A DNA stretch of 64,000 nt from Bradyrhizobium stylosanthis (GCF_001641335.1 NZ_LVEM01000002.1:723663-787662), one strand, 5' to 3'; positions 1-9,078 are shown, numbered from the stretch's first letter. Notes: generated by a model from the sequence alone, not told the origin. Numbers and translations are program-made.

Positions 1-173
1 CGCACGCGGTCGAGCCAGTCGGGCACGGTCAGGACCTGCAGTTCGCCCTTCTCGACCCAGCGCAGATCGGCGGAGGGATGGAAGATGGCGCCGAGCTTTT
101 CGGCATCGCCCTCATAGAGCCCGTCAAAATAGGATTGCACGACGGCTTCGACGCTCGAACGGTTCTGGCTCAT
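1..173 (-). CDS. NTF2/SnoaL-like protein, 5' part (partial)
   Basis: Only the first 57 or so codons lie in the window; the gene runs off the left edge. Reading from the ATG at 173, the protein begins MSQNRSSVEAVVQSYFDGLY and continues with GDAEKLGAIFHPSADLRWVE. A helix (VVQSYFDGLYEGD) followed by an 'L..IFHP.A.L' strand is the N-terminal pattern of the NTF2-like superfamily, in particular the putative lumazine-binding/SnoaL-like branch. These are small cone-shaped folds that bind or isomerise small molecules. No catalytic residue is visible in this fragment, so the substrate cannot be named. It is divergent from the GFA-family gene at 267. Confidence 0.7.
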   Translation of the reverse strand, partial: MSQNRSSVEAVVQSYFDGLYEGDAEKLGAIFHPSADLRWVEKGELQVLTVPDWLDRV

Positions 174-266
174 GGGTCATCCCTTTGAATGATGGCTGGG
201 GGCGAACTTAGTCGTACAGTGCAAGATGCGCTATGGGTGTGTCAGCCATTGCGCAGAGGCCTCGTC

Positions 267-695
267 ATGACCGGATCAGAAAATTCGAACGCTCGTATCC
301 TGACCGGCGAATGCTATTGCCGCGCCGTGCGCTTCGAGGTGGCCGATGCGTTCTCCTATGCGCTGAACTGCCATTGCTCGAACTGCCGCCGCACCACCGG
401 GTCGGCCTTCAAGCCGTTCGCCGGCATCCCGCAGGACAAGCTCCGCATCGTCCAGGGCGGCGATCAGCGGCTCATTTACGGGGACGAGGTCACCCATGAC
501 GCCCACTGCGCCCGATGCGGCTCGCTGCTCTATTCCCGGGTGCGCGAGGGAAAATGGGTCCATGTCGCCATGGGAACCCTGGTTGATGCCCCCTCAATCC
601 GGCCGAGCGCCCACATTTTCGTGGGCTCGAAGGCGCCCTGGCACGAGATTACGGACGATCTGCCACAATATCGGGGGCATATCGGCGATCCCTAG
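267..695 (+). CDS. GFA-family zinc-binding protein
   Basis: Protein of 142 residues with the spaced cysteines of the GFA/CENP-V fold: CYC near residue 17, CHCSNC near residue 38 and CARC near residue 79. In the family these bind two zinc ions. The founding member was described as glutathione-dependent formaldehyde-activating enzyme, but most homologues, including this one, have no proven substrate. The frame is open from 189, but the ATG at 267 (MTGSENS) is preferred because the extra 26 residues (MMAGGELSRTV...) do not resemble the family and lie in the intergenic region. No operon partner is visible; the caspase-like gene starts 170 bp downstream. Confidence 0.8.
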   Translation: MTGSENSNARILTGECYCRAVRFEVADAFSYALNCHCSNCRRTTGSAFKPFAGIPQDKLRIVQGGDQRLIYGDEVTHDAHCARCGSLLYSRVREGKWVHVAMGTLVDAPSIRPSAHIFVGSKAPWHEITDDLPQYRGHIGDP

Positions 696-868
696 GGAAC
701 CCGGGCGTTTGCCGGCGAACCCCGACCGCGCTGGCGCGACAAACCAGAGGGAACCTTCGTTTTGTCGCCGGACGCCGCCTTCGTGACGTCGGTCACAAGC
801 GCCGGTGCCCGATCCTGCTAAAGCGGTCCCAAAGGCCCAGTCGGGTCCTGAACTTCGGAAGTCGTGTC

Positions 869-2695
869 ATGCGCAGTTTGCTCAGACTTTGTCCGCTTCT
901 CCTCGCCGCCGCGCTGGTGTTCGGCGCCGGGCCCGCTCACGCAGGAAAGCGCGTCGCCCTGGTCCTCGCCAACTCGGCCTACCAGCACGCGCCGTCGCTG
1001 GCCAATCCCGTCAACGACGGTGCGGTGATGGCGAAGATGCTGAAGGAGGCTGGTTTCGACGTCGTCGATTCCCGGCACGATCTGACCGCCCAGGATACCC
1101 GGCGCGTGCTGCGCGACTTTGCCGATGCGACCCGCACCGCCGACATCGCCGTGGTCTACTATGCCGGCCACGGCATCGAGGTCGAAGGCTCCAATTATCT
1201 GATCCCGGTCGACGCCAGGCTCGAGCGCGACACCGATGTTTACGACGAGGCGCTGTCGCTCGACCGTGTTCTGGTCGCGGTCGAGCCCGCCAAGCAGCTC
1301 CGCCTGGTGATCCTGGACGCCTGCCGCGACAATCCATTCGGCAAGACCATGAAGCGCACGATCGCCTCGCGCGGCATCGGCCGCGGTCTCGCCCAGGTCG
1401 AACCGACCAGTCCCAATACGCTGATTGCCTATTCTGCGAAGGCCGGCTTCACGGCGCAGGACGGCGACGGTGCCAACAGCCCGTTCACGGTGGCGCTCTC
1501 GAAGCATCTGACGACGCCGGGCCTCGACGTCCGCCGCGCCTTCGGCTTCGTGCGCGACGACGTGCTCAAGTCGACCGGCAACAAGCAGGAGCCGTTCGTC
1601 TATGGCTCGCTCGGCGGCGACGACGTCCCGCTGGTGCCGGTCAAGGCAGTGGCCGCAGCACCGGCGGCGCCCGTCGCGAACCCGCAGGCCGATATCCGCC
1701 GCGACTACGAGCTCTCGCTCCAGGTCGGCAACAGGGCGGCGTGGGAAGCGTTCCTCGCCCAGCATCCCGACGGTTTCTATTCCAACCTCGCAAAACTCCA
1801 GCTCGAGAAGATCGGTGCCGAGCAGGCTCACGCGGCGGCGATCGAGAAGGCGAAGCAGGCCGAAGCCGAGCGTGACCGTCTCGCAGCCGTCGGCGCGCAG
1901 AAGGATGCGCAGGCCAGGGCCGCGGCCGATGCCAAGGCGGCCGAGCAGGCGCAGCTTGCCGCGCAGAAGGCCAAAGAGCAGGCGCAGCAGCAGGCCGCCG
2001 CCGCCGAGCAGCAGCGCGTCAATCTCGCCGCTGCCGCGCCGAGCACCGCGCCGGCCAGCACTGCGAGCCCGGCCGGAACCAACGTCGCGTCGCTGACGCC
2101 TGCGACGGCTCCGGCCGATCTCAGCCGTTCGGTGCAGACCGAGCTTGGCCGGGTCGGCTGCTTCTCGGGTCAGGCCGACGGCAACTGGAATACGTCCTCG
2201 CAGCGCTCGCTGTCGCAGTTCAACCGCTATGCCGGCACCAAGCTCGACGTGAAGGTCGCGAGCACCGACGCGCTCGATGCGGTGAAGGCGAAGCCGTCAC
2301 GCGTCTGCCCGCTGGTCTGCGAGCACGGCTTCAAGGTCGACGGCGACAAGTGCACCAAGATCGTCTGCCGCGAGGGCTTTGCGATCAACGACGACAATGA
2401 GTGCGAGAAGCAGCGCGCTGCCAAGCCGGCCAAGCCCGCAACGGCCAAGCGCGACGACAGCGAGGAGCGCCCTGCGCGGCAGCGTCGTCAGGCCGGCGGT
2501 GCGGCGGGCGAAGCGGCAGGCGGCTACGGCGCGGCTGCCGGCATCGCTGCCGCAACCGGCGCCGGCCGTCGCTCCGGCGGCGGGCAGGTCTTCTGCAACA
2601 GCAGCGGGTGCCGTCCGGTCAGCCGCGGCTGCCATCTCGAATATCGCGGCGGCGGCGGCCCCGGCAACGATGCCAATGCCGAGGTGTGTTACTGA
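869..2695 (+). CDS. Exported caspase-like (peptidase C14) protein with peptidoglycan-binding-like segment
   Basis: Protein of 608 residues. Residues 1-25 are a signal peptide (LLLAAALVFGAGPAHA). Residues 27-245 are a caspase/metacaspase-type domain with the catalytic dyad visible: His101 in YYAGHG and Cys152 in LDACRDNPF. An Ala/Gln/Lys-rich coiled coil follows at about 310-390. Next is a segment at about 418-470 (ELGRVGCFSGQADGNWN) resembling a degenerate PG_binding_1 domain, then a cysteine-rich stretch (VCPLVCEHG, CTKIVCREG) and a Gly/Ala/Arg-rich tail ending in Cys-Tyr. Bacterial proteins of this kind are periplasmic or envelope cysteine proteases of mostly unknown role. The dyad suggests activity, but the target is unknown. 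Confidence 0.85.
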   Translation: MRSLLRLCPLLLAAALVFGAGPAHAGKRVALVLANSAYQHAPSLANPVNDGAVMAKMLKEAGFDVVDSRHDLTAQDTRRVLRDFADATRTADIAVVYYAGHGIEVEGSNYLIPVDARLERDTDVYDEALSLDRVLVAVEPAKQLRLVILDACRDNPFGKTMKRTIASRGIGRGLAQVEPTSPNTLIAYSAKAGFTAQDGDGANSPFTVALSKHLTTPGLDVRRAFGFVRDDVLKSTGNKQEPFVYGSLGGDDVPLVPVKAVAAAPAAPVANPQADIRRDYELSLQVGNRAAWEAFLAQHPDGFYSNLAKLQLEKIGAEQAHAAAIEKAKQAEAERDRLAAVGAQKDAQARAAADAKAAEQAQLAAQKAKEQAQQQAAAAEQQRVNLAAAAPSTAPASTASPAGTNVASLTPATAPADLSRSVQTELGRVGCFSGQADGNWNTSSQRSLSQFNRYAGTKLDVKVASTDALDAVKAKPSRVCPLVCEHGFKVDGDKCTKIVCREGFAINDDNECEKQRAAKPAKPATAKRDDSEERPARQRRQAGGAAGEAAGGYGAAAGIAAATGAGRRSGGGQVFCNSSGCRPVSRGCHLEYRGGGGPGNDANAEVCY

Positions 2696-2704
2696 CACCA
2701 CTGG

Positions 2705-2845
2705 GTCGTCCCGGCGAAAGCCGGGACCCATGACCCCAGGGAGGAGTTTGGCGACGACAAGTAGTGATGAAGTCTTCGCCCGTACTCGCACCGCCGCGAA
2801 TGCGAGGGATCACGCGATATGGGTCCCGGCCTCCGCCGAGACGAC
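2705..2845. repeat. Dispersed palindromic repeat, family A (copy 1)
   Basis: About 140 bp bounded by inverted ends: TCGTCCCGGCGAAAGCCGGG on the left and GGGTCCCGGCCTCCGCCGAG on the right, with a variable centre. The same architecture recurs at 16580, 20591, 43178, 55879 and 63639. It lies between converging genes. Confidence 0.8.
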
Positions 2846-2847
2846 AA

Positions 2848-3540
2848 TCATGTCGCGATCGCGCTCGCCGCGATGTTCACCGTCAGCGCCAGCAAGGCCG
2901 TGTTGTAGATGAAGGACACGATGCCGTGGGCGGTGGCGGTGCGGCGAATGGTCTTGTCGGTGATGCCGACGTCGGAGACCTGCGCGGTCATGCCGATGAC
3001 GAACGAGAAATAGACGAAGTCCCAATAGTCCGCGTGGACTTCCTTGTCGCCGCTTGGAAACTGCAGGCCGCCCGGCTTGGCGGCCCGGTAATAATCATGG
3101 GCGTAATGCAGCGCGAAGGTGGTGTGCACGGTGGCCCATGACAGCGCGATCGTGGTGATCGCGACGGTCAGCTCCAGCACGCCGCGATGCGGCGTGCCGA
3201 GCTCGGAGACGATCGCCGCGATGCTGGCGAAGGCGCCGATGGCCGTCACCAGCAGGATCACGAAGCGGCCGTCGTCCTGCATCGCCGCGGCGCGGCGGAT
3301 GTGCTGGTGGTCGTTGCACAGCATCATCGCATAGACCAGCACGAGATAGACCGTGATCAGCGCATCCCAGCCGAACAACAGTCGCGTCACCAGCCGGTGC
3401 GAGCCCGGCAGCAGCAGGGCGACCAGGATGCCCGCCGCGAGCGCGATGAAGGTGCGCGGCCGCGCATAGATCAGCCGCACCGGCCGCGACATCTTGCGGA
3501 AGCGGACGAGGACGGGATCGTCTTTGCCCTCGGCCGCCAT
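2848..3540 (-). CDS. DUF1345 family membrane protein
   Basis: Protein of 230 residues with five or so hydrophobic segments: FIALAAGILVALLLPG, LITVYLVLVYAMML, FVILLVTAIGAFASIAAIV, LELTVAITTIALSWATV and a C-terminal pair. The segment ATVHTTFALHYAHDYY with the following YWDFVYFSFVIGMTAQVSD is the hallmark of the DUF1345 family of predicted inner-membrane proteins. Its function is unknown. It is followed closely, on the same strand, by nothing in this window and is preceded by the prenyl synthase gene (stop at 3550), only 9 bp upstream of its start, so the two are probably co-transcribed. Confidence 0.85.
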   Translation of the reverse strand: MAAEGKDDPVLVRFRKMSRPVRLIYARPRTFIALAAGILVALLLPGSHRLVTRLLFGWDALITVYLVLVYAMMLCNDHQHIRRAAAMQDDGRFVILLVTAIGAFASIAAIVSELGTPHRGVLELTVAITTIALSWATVHTTFALHYAHDYYRAAKPGGLQFPSGDKEVHADYWDFVYFSFVIGMTAQVSDVGITDKTIRRTATAHGIVSFIYNTALLALTVNIAASAIAT

Positions 3541-3549
3541 CGGGATGCG

Positions 3550-4473
3550 CTAGTTCTTCCGCTCGGCGACGAAGCGCGCGGCGGCTTGCAGTACGGCGGC
3601 GCGGTCGCCGAAGATCGAGACGGCGCTGTCGGCGCGCGCGAGCAGGTCGCGGACGCGCTGCTTGGCACCGTCGATGCCGAGCTGGGTGACGAAGGTGGTC
3701 TTGCCGAGCGCGGCATCGGCGCCGGCCGGCTTGCCGAGGGCGGCGGCATCGCCTTCGACGTCAAGCAGGTCGTCGGCGATCTGGAAGGCTTCGCCGAGCG
3801 CGCGGCCGTAATCGTCGAGCGCCTGATATTCCTTCTGCGAGGCCTGGCCGAGGATCGCGCCGGCGATGCAGCCGTAGCGCAGCAGCGCGCCGGTCTTCAT
3901 CTGCTGAATGCGTGCGACGTCGATCGGCTCGTTGCCGCCGAAGCGGCCTTCGCCGGCGAGATCGAGGATCTGGCCGCCGACCATGCCGCCGATGCCGGCG
4001 CAGCGCGCCAGCGCGCGCGTCAGGAGCAGCCGCACATTGGCGTCGCGATGGATCTCGTCCCGGGTGACGATGTCGAAGGCGAGTGTGAGCAGACCGTCAC
4101 CGGCGAGGATCGCGGTGGCGTCATCGGTGTGCTTGTGCAGGGTCGGGCGGCCGCGGCGCAGGTCCGAATTGTCCATCGCCGGCAGATCGTCGTGGATCAG
4201 CGAATAGCAGTGGATGCATTCGAGCGCGGCGCCGACCAGCAGCGCGGCCTCGCGGGGAACGCCGAACACGGCGGCGCTCTCGACCACCAGGAACGGCCGC
4301 AGGCGCTTGCCGCCATTCAGGCTGGAATAGCGCATTGCGTCCATCAGTCGCTTGGGCCGGGCGATCTCATCGTGCAGGATGTCGTCCGTGAGCAGGCGCC
4401 CGAGCAGCGCTTCGGTGTCATCAGCGGTCTTGTCCAGACGTTTGGCGAAATCGGACGGGGACGTGCCGGTCAT
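3550..4473 (-). CDS. ispA: Polyprenyl (farnesyl-type) diphosphate synthase
   Basis: Protein of 307 residues of the trans-isoprenyl diphosphate synthase family, which condenses isopentenyl diphosphate with allylic diphosphates to give farnesyl or geranylgeranyl diphosphate in the cytosol. The first aspartate-rich motif is DDLPAMD at residues 95-101 followed by NSDLRRGRP, the insertion-containing form typical of bacterial farnesyl diphosphate synthases. The second is DDLLD at 234-238. GGKRLRP at about 54-60 is the IPP-binding motif. The ATG at 4473 is chosen over an upstream in-frame start at 4509. The exact chain length of the product cannot be read with certainty. mtgA is divergent, about 160 bp away. 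Confidence 0.88.
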   Translation of the reverse strand: MTGTSPSDFAKRLDKTADDTEALLGRLLTDDILHDEIARPKRLMDAMRYSSLNGGKRLRPFLVVESAAVFGVPREAALLVGAALECIHCYSLIHDDLPAMDNSDLRRGRPTLHKHTDDATAILAGDGLLTLAFDIVTRDEIHRDANVRLLLTRALARCAGIGGMVGGQILDLAGEGRFGGNEPIDVARIQQMKTGALLRYGCIAGAILGQASQKEYQALDDYGRALGEAFQIADDLLDVEGDAAALGKPAGADAALGKTTFVTQLGIDGAKQRVRDLLARADSAVSIFGDRAAVLQAAARFVAERKN

Positions 4474-4634
4474 CAAGAAAGGCTCCAGAACTAAAATTCG
4501 GCGGGACAATCCTTTATGCGCCCGCCCCAGTCAATCGTTTGGAAGGCCTAAAAAGTGCTGGAAAAGGCCCGAATTATCACAGACTTAATGGTCCAGCCCG
4601 TGGCCGCGGTACAGTTTGCGCCGGAAAGGTCGAT

Positions 4635-5309
4635 TTGCGCATCGTCAAAATCCTGCTGGTGGCGCTCGCGGTCGTGGTTCTCGCGCCATATCTGATCGCG
4701 CCGTTCTACCGTGCCGGCCACCCGGTTTCGACGCTGATGGCCTGGCGCAGCTTGCGGGGCGCACCGATGCAGCGGGAGTGGATCGATCTGGCCGACATGT
4801 CGCCCTATCTGCCGCGCGCGGTGGTGGCGGCCGAGGATGCCCATTTCTGCAAGCATCACGGTATCGATTGGGGCGCGCTGCGCGAGGCGATCGACGATGC
4901 GAAGGAGGATGGCACCCCGTTCCGGGGCGCCTCCACCATCACCCAGCAGGTGGCGAAAAACCTGTTCCTCTGGCAGGGGCGGGATTTCGTCCGCAAGGCG
5001 CTGGAATTCCCGCTGGCGCTGTGGATCGACCTGGTCCTGCCGAAGCCCCGGATCCTGGAAATTTACCTCAACATCGCCGAGCTCGGCCCGCAGGGCCAGT
5101 TCGGGGTCGAGACCGCCAGCGCCTATGCCTTCGGCAAGTCGGCCGAGAACCTCTCCCCCCGGGAGGCCGCCCTTCTGGCCTCGATCCTGCCGAATCCGGT
5201 CAAACGCAGCGCCCGGACCCCGGGACCAGGCGTCCGGCGGCTGGCGGCCACCTATATGGCGCGGGGGCAGGCCAGCTCGCTGGTCACCTGTTGGCGCGAA
5301 AATCGCTGA
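4635..5309 (+). CDS. mtgA: Monofunctional peptidoglycan transglycosylase MtgA
   Basis: Glycosyltransferase family 51 enzyme that polymerises lipid II into glycan strands at the outer face of the inner membrane. One N-terminal membrane helix ([20 protein letters not shown]) is followed by the conserved motifs [12 protein letters not shown] (with the catalytic glutamate), [16 protein letters not shown], the helix ending [12 protein letters not shown], and [15 protein letters not shown]. There is no transpeptidase domain, so it is the monofunctional form. A TTG at 4635 preceded by GGAAAGG gives 224 residues, the usual length. An ATG at 4539 is also in frame, but it would add a non-family leader in the divergent promoter region. 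Confidence 0.88.
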   Translation: MRIVKILLVALAVVVLAPYLIAPFYRAGHPVSTLMAWRSLRGAPMQREWIDLADMSPYLPRAVVAAEDAHFCKHHGIDWGALREAIDDAKEDGTPFRGASTITQQVAKNLFLWQGRDFVRKALEFPLALWIDLVLPKPRILEIYLNIAELGPQGQFGVETASAYAFGKSAENLSPREAALLASILPNPVKRSARTPGPGVRRLAATYMARGQASSLVTCWRENR

Positions 5310-5477
5310 TTTCGGGCCCTTTTCGGGCGCATTTTCCGGCCCAAGAGCCTAGCTTTACGGTCGGCCTTCCTCTATAAGCGCGGCCTTGATCGGCATTCAG
5401 CTCGCCCCGTATTGCGGGTGCTGAGCCGTCCCCCGGGGACGATGCCCTGATGACACCAATCCCTAGAGGATATTGAA

Positions 5478-5660
5478 ATGGCCGTTCCGAGAAGAAAAAC
5501 CTCGCCGTCGCGTCGTGGCATGCGCCGCTCGGCAGACGCCATCAAGAAGCCGACCTACGTGGAAGACAAGGACTCCGGCGAGCTCCGTCGTCCGCACCAT
5601 CTCGACCTCAAGACCGGCATGTACAAGGGCCGGCAGGTCCTGAAGAAGAAAGAGTCCTGA
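5478..5660 (+). CDS. rpmF: 50S ribosomal protein L32
   Basis: Protein of 60 residues beginning [18 protein letters not shown], the highly conserved N-terminus of L32, followed by a hydrophilic tail with [17 protein letters not shown]. It is a structural protein of the large ribosomal subunit. This is the cysteine-free form of L32 (no zinc-ribbon cysteines). A good ribosome-binding site (AGAGGA) lies about 8 bp upstream of the ATG. It stands alone between mtgA and a membrane protein gene; plsX and fabH are not adjacent here. Confidence 0.97.
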   Translation: MAVPRRKTSPSRRGMRRSADAIKKPTYVEDKDSGELRRPHHLDLKTGMYKGRQVLKKKES

Positions 5661-5678
5661 GAACGGACTGTTTCTTTG

Positions 5679-5714
5679 GGCGGGTTATCCTCAATCAGGA
5701 TGACGTGACCCGCC
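5679..5714. terminator. Possible hairpin after rpmF
   Basis: Inverted repeat GGCGGGT...ACCCGCC with an inner ATCCT...AGGAT stem, beginning 18 bp after the rpmF stop. There is no clear T run after it, so it may be a processing or attenuating structure rather than an intrinsic terminator. Confidence 0.4.
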
Positions 5715-5818
5715 TGATTTCGGCCAACCCATGAGATATGACAGTGACGGCGGCGGAGCTAATGCTTCGCCGCCGCATTGTCCTGTCTGCATATCTTGAT
5801 CGAGAAGGCGTTTTGCCG

Positions 5819-6466
5819 ATGGTCGGTTTCCCGCTGCTCCTGATTCCGCTCGCGGTCTACAACATCATCGCCTTCCTGATGCCCAGCGTGTCCTTTACGG
5901 ACGTGCTGTTCAAGGTGCCGATGATCACGGGCGAGACCTGGCCGGTCACGCTCGCCGACCTCCTGCTTGCGCTCGGTGTGGTGCTGCTGCTGCTTGAGGT
6001 GGTCAAGGGCGCGCGGCCCGGCTCGAAATTCCTGATGGATCATCTGCTGTCGCTGATCATCTTCGGCGCGGCGGCGGCCGAATTCGTGATGTGGCCCAAA
6101 TTCGGCAACTCCACCTTTTTCCTGCTGGTGTTGCTTTCGATGGCCGATTTCCTCGGCGGCATCGCCCAGCGCACGCGCCGCCGCGTCACCTATGTCGCCG
6201 AGACCACGGTGCCGGCGCCGCGCAAGGCCAAACGCCGGGCTGACCCGCCGGCGGACGATGTGGCTCCCGAACCCACGTTCGAGCCTTTGACGAAGGTGGA
6301 GCCGGTGGTGCCGCCCGCACCTTCCGCGCAGTCGGTCGCCGAATCCGTTTTGATGGATCATCCGGCGCCGAAGCCTGTGCCGAGCATTCCGCCGTCGCCG
6401 GAAATTCCCTCGCCGCATCTGCAGCCGGGCAACGGCACGCCGCCTTCCCCCGACACGCCGCGCTGA
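5819..6466 (+). CDS. Small membrane protein with proline-rich tail
   Basis: I do not recognise a named family. The first half has about four hydrophobic segments: FPLLLIPLAVYNIIAFLM, WPVTLADLLLALGVVLLLLEVV, HLLSLIIFGAAAAEFVMW and STFFLLVLLSMADFLGG. The second half, from about residue 120, is a basic linker (QRTRRRVTYVAE) and then a long Pro/Ala-rich cytosolic or periplasmic tail. The ATG at 5819, with GAGAAGG upstream, is preferred to 5738 because the hydrophobic domain begins directly after it. It lies 158 bp downstream of rpmF and may be independently transcribed. Confidence 0.7.
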   Translation: MVGFPLLLIPLAVYNIIAFLMPSVSFTDVLFKVPMITGETWPVTLADLLLALGVVLLLLEVVKGARPGSKFLMDHLLSLIIFGAAAAEFVMWPKFGNSTFFLLVLLSMADFLGGIAQRTRRRVTYVAETTVPAPRKAKRRADPPADDVAPEPTFEPLTKVEPVVPPAPSAQSVAESVLMDHPAPKPVPSIPPSPEIPSPHLQPGNGTPPSPDTPR

Positions 6467-6509
6467 CTTCTGTGAGTTTAACTTAGCCCCACGGCGACGT
6501 CGGTGTGCT

Positions 6510-6650
6510 CCCTCGCCCCGCCCTTCGCGGGGAGAGGGTTGGGGTGAGGGGCCTGTCTCCACACGCGAGATGGCCGCGAGACCTGTACCCCCTCACCCGG
6601 ATCGCAAGGGCGATCCGACCTCTCCCCGCAAGCGGGGCGAGGTAAGGGCA
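6510..6650. repeat. Dispersed palindromic repeat, family F
   Basis: Two hairpin-rich modules: CGCCCCGCCCTTCGCGGGG with GAGAGGGTTGGGGTGAGGG, then CCCTCACCCGGATCGCAAGG with GACCTCTCCCCGCAAGCGGG. The halves are complementary to each other. No coding sequence is evident. Confidence 0.7.
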
Positions 6651-6679
6651 GCGGCCTCTGTCGGTAAAATTCGTTGTGC

Positions 6680-6940
6680 TCAAGCCACCTGCCGCGTGCG
6701 GGCGCTGACGCTCGGAAGCGGGAGCTTGCTGCCATAGGCGATGCGCGCGTCCTCGGACGAGGCGCGGCGGAGCCGGCTGGTTTGCGGTACGTGCTCGGCA
6801 TTGGCGATCAGCTGGGTGACGAAGCTCGGATCGGGGCGGGGCAGCGGCACCTTGTGGAGCCATTGCACAGTCGGGATCAGCGGCACCAGGGCCGTGCCCA
6901 TGCTGCCTGCCAATTCGTCCGATCGATCAGTACTCAACAT
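6680..6940 (-). CDS. Small conserved-looking hypothetical protein
   Basis: Protein of 86 residues beginning MLSTDRSDELAGSMGTALVP and containing TVQWLHKVPLPRPDPSFVTQ, a segment with good amino-acid composition and none of the Arg/Ala-rich character of a shadow frame. No domain is recognised. The ATG at 6940 is preferred over a GTG at 6949. It is divergent from the EAL protein gene at 7121. It could be a short lineage-specific protein; confirmation needs homologues in other Bradyrhizobium genomes. Confidence 0.5.
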   Translation of the reverse strand: MLSTDRSDELAGSMGTALVPLIPTVQWLHKVPLPRPDPSFVTQLIANAEHVPQTSRLRRASSEDARIAYGSKLPLPSVSARTRQVA

Positions 6941-7120
6941 CGCGATCACCGTTGATCCGGCGGATAGTGTCGCGTTTCGGGACGCGGGCGCCGGTTGCGT
7001 GTCAGTACTCGCAAGGCCTATGCCGGGCGGGCCGGTTTGGTTCCCCCGTCACTTCACAACGTGGTTTCCAAATTGTTTATCAACTTTGCCTAGGGTCGGG
7101 GGCGAATCTAGCCGTATTCT

Positions 7121-8857
7121 GTGCCGGCTCAGGACTCCCCGCTGTCCCGAAACGAGGCGATTTTGACCCCCGCATTGCCGCAAGCCTCCGACATTCTGGC
7201 CGCGCTCGGTCAGGCCGTGTTCGCCTGGGACATCGCCAGCGACGTCATCGTCTGGGGCGAGCAGGTCGGCGCCGTCTTCCCCACCATTCCTGCCGAGAGG
7301 CTCGCGACCGGGGCCGAATTCGCCAAGCTGATCGAGCCTGCGCAGTCGCTGCGGACCGCCGCCCTGGCGCAGACCTCCGCCGTCCACGGCGCCGACGGCA
7401 CGGCCTACCGGGTCGAATACGGCGTGCGCATGAGCGCCTCCGACGCCGTGGTCTGGGTCGAGGAGACCGGCCGCTGGTTCGCCGGCCCCGACGGCCGCCC
7501 CACGCGCGCGATCGGCTCCGTCCGCATTAACAATGAGCGCCACGCCCGCGACGAGGAGCTGTCCAAGCTCGCCCGGCTCGATCCGCTGACCGGCGAGCTC
7601 AACCGCTCGCATCTGGTCGCGGCGCTGGCCGAGGCAATCGAGGAGACCACCCGCTTCCGCTCGACAGCGGCCTTCATGCTGGTCGGCATCGACCATCTCG
7701 CCCGCGTCAACGACGCCTTCGGCTTCGACGTCGCCGATGCCGTGATCCTCGACATCGCCAAGCGCATCCGTGCGCGCCTGCGCGGCGGCGATGTGCTCGG
7801 ACGCTTCTCCGGCAACAAGTTCGGCCTGATCCTGAAGAACTGCACCACCGACGACATGAACGTCGCCGCCGAGCGCTTCCTCGCCGGCATCCGCGACGAG
7901 GTGGTGCCGACCAAATCCGGTCCGGTCTCGGTCACCGCGTCGATCGGCGCGGTCAGCCTGCCGCGCTATGCCCGCAACACCGACGAAGCGGTCAATCGCG
8001 CCCATGAGACGCTCGACGCAGCCAAGCGCCGCCGCGCCGGCTCGTTTGCTGCGTGGCGTCCGGATGCCACGCGCGATGCGCAGCGCCGCGTCAACATCCG
8101 CGTCACCGACGAGATCGTCACCGCGCTGAACGAGCGCCGCATCAAGCTCGCCTATGAGCCTGTCGTGTCGGCCGTCTCGCGCGAGCGCGCCTTCCACGAA
8201 TGCCTGGTGCGGATGGACCAGGGCGACGGCCAGGTGCTGCTCGCACCCGACATCGTGCCGGTCGCCGAGCGGCTCGGCCTGATCCGCCTCGTCGATCATC
8301 GCGTGCTCGAGCTTGTGGTCGCCGAGCTCGCGGCCGCGCCCGACGTCAGCCTCAGCCTCAATATCTCGCCTGATACCACCATGGATCCGGATTGGTGGGC
8401 GAGCATCGAATCGCTGATGCGCGCGCATCCGGGCGTTGCCGAGCGGCTGATCGTCGAGATCACCGAGACCGTCGCGATCCAGGATATCGACGACGTCCGC
8501 GGCTTCGTCACGCGGCTGAAGAATTTCGGCAGCCGCATCGCCATCGACGATTTCGGCGCGGGCTACACCTCGTTCCGGAACCTGCGCAAGCTCGGCGTCG
8601 ACATCGTCAAGATCGACGGGGCCTTCGTGCAGAACATCACGCATTCCGCCGACGACCGCGCCTTCGTGCAGACCCTGATCGATCTCGCACGTCGCCTCGA
8701 TATCAAGACCGTCGCCGAATGGGTACAGGACGATGATGCCGCCAACATGCTGCGCGACTGGGGCTGCGACTACATCCAGGGCCGCCTGATCGGTCTCGCC
8801 TCAGCCGACCGCCCGTGGGGCGCGCTGGCCGAGAATGCGCTGCCAGCGGCGAGCTGA
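7121..8857 (+). CDS. PAS-GGDEF(degenerate)-EAL cyclic-di-GMP protein
   Basis: Protein of 578 residues. Residues 25-135 look like a PAS fold, 145-305 a GGDEF domain and 325-570 an EAL domain. The diguanylate cyclase signature is degenerate: SGNKF at 230-234 replaces GGDEF, so synthesis is unlikely. The phosphodiesterase residues are retained: Glu360 (in ECL instead of EAL), Asn414, Glu446, Asp476-Asp477 (IDDFGAGYTS), Lys497, Glu533 and Gln553. The protein is therefore predicted to hydrolyse cyclic di-GMP, possibly with the GGDEF as a GTP-sensing or dimerising module. There is no signal peptide or membrane helix, so it is probably cytosolic. The start is non-ATG. Confidence 0.85.
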   Translation: MPAQDSPLSRNEAILTPALPQASDILAALGQAVFAWDIASDVIVWGEQVGAVFPTIPAERLATGAEFAKLIEPAQSLRTAALAQTSAVHGADGTAYRVEYGVRMSASDAVVWVEETGRWFAGPDGRPTRAIGSVRINNERHARDEELSKLARLDPLTGELNRSHLVAALAEAIEETTRFRSTAAFMLVGIDHLARVNDAFGFDVADAVILDIAKRIRARLRGGDVLGRFSGNKFGLILKNCTTDDMNVAAERFLAGIRDEVVPTKSGPVSVTASIGAVSLPRYARNTDEAVNRAHETLDAAKRRRAGSFAAWRPDATRDAQRRVNIRVTDEIVTALNERRIKLAYEPVVSAVSRERAFHECLVRMDQGDGQVLLAPDIVPVAERLGLIRLVDHRVLELVVAELAAAPDVSLSLNISPDTTMDPDWWASIESLMRAHPGVAERLIVEITETVAIQDIDDVRGFVTRLKNFGSRIAIDDFGAGYTSFRNLRKLGVDIVKIDGAFVQNITHSADDRAFVQTLIDLARRLDIKTVAEWVQDDDAANMLRDWGCDYIQGRLIGLASADRPWGALAENALPAAS

Positions 8858-8862
8858 GATGC

Positions 8863-8960
8863 CGTAGGGTGGGCAAAGGCGCGAAGCGCCGTGCCCACCA
8901 TCTCTCTCCAACTCAGGCAGATCGCGGGCACGGCGCAAGTGCGCCTTTGCCCACCCTACG
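8863..8960. repeat. Dispersed palindromic repeat, family B (copy 1)
   Basis: Bounded by CGTAGGGTGGGCAAAGGCGC and its inverse GCGCCTTTGCCCACCCTACG. The same ends recur at 22851, 44291, 49048 and 50054. It fills the gap after the EAL gene. Confidence 0.85.
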
Positions 8961-8990
8961 ATTCCGAGTGTGGGGTCGCCTGTCCCCTCC

Positions 8991-9068
8991 GTCATTGCGA
9001 GCGTAGCGAAGCAATCCAGAAACTTTCCGCGGTGGCAGGCTGGATTGCTTCGCTGCGCTCGCAATGAC
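8991..9068. repeat. Palindromic repeat, family C
   Basis: Inverted repeat with arms GTCATTGCGAGCGTAGCGAA and TTCGCTGCGCTCGCAATGAC around a short centre, able to form a long hairpin between two converging genes. Confidence 0.8.
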
Positions 9069-9078
9069 GATGCGGCAG

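Noticed and set aside
8863-9068. Possible insertion sequence or CRISPR in the repeat-dense gap
   Set aside because: These are two separate single palindromes. There are no regularly spaced spacers, no transposase gene and no target duplications that I can see.
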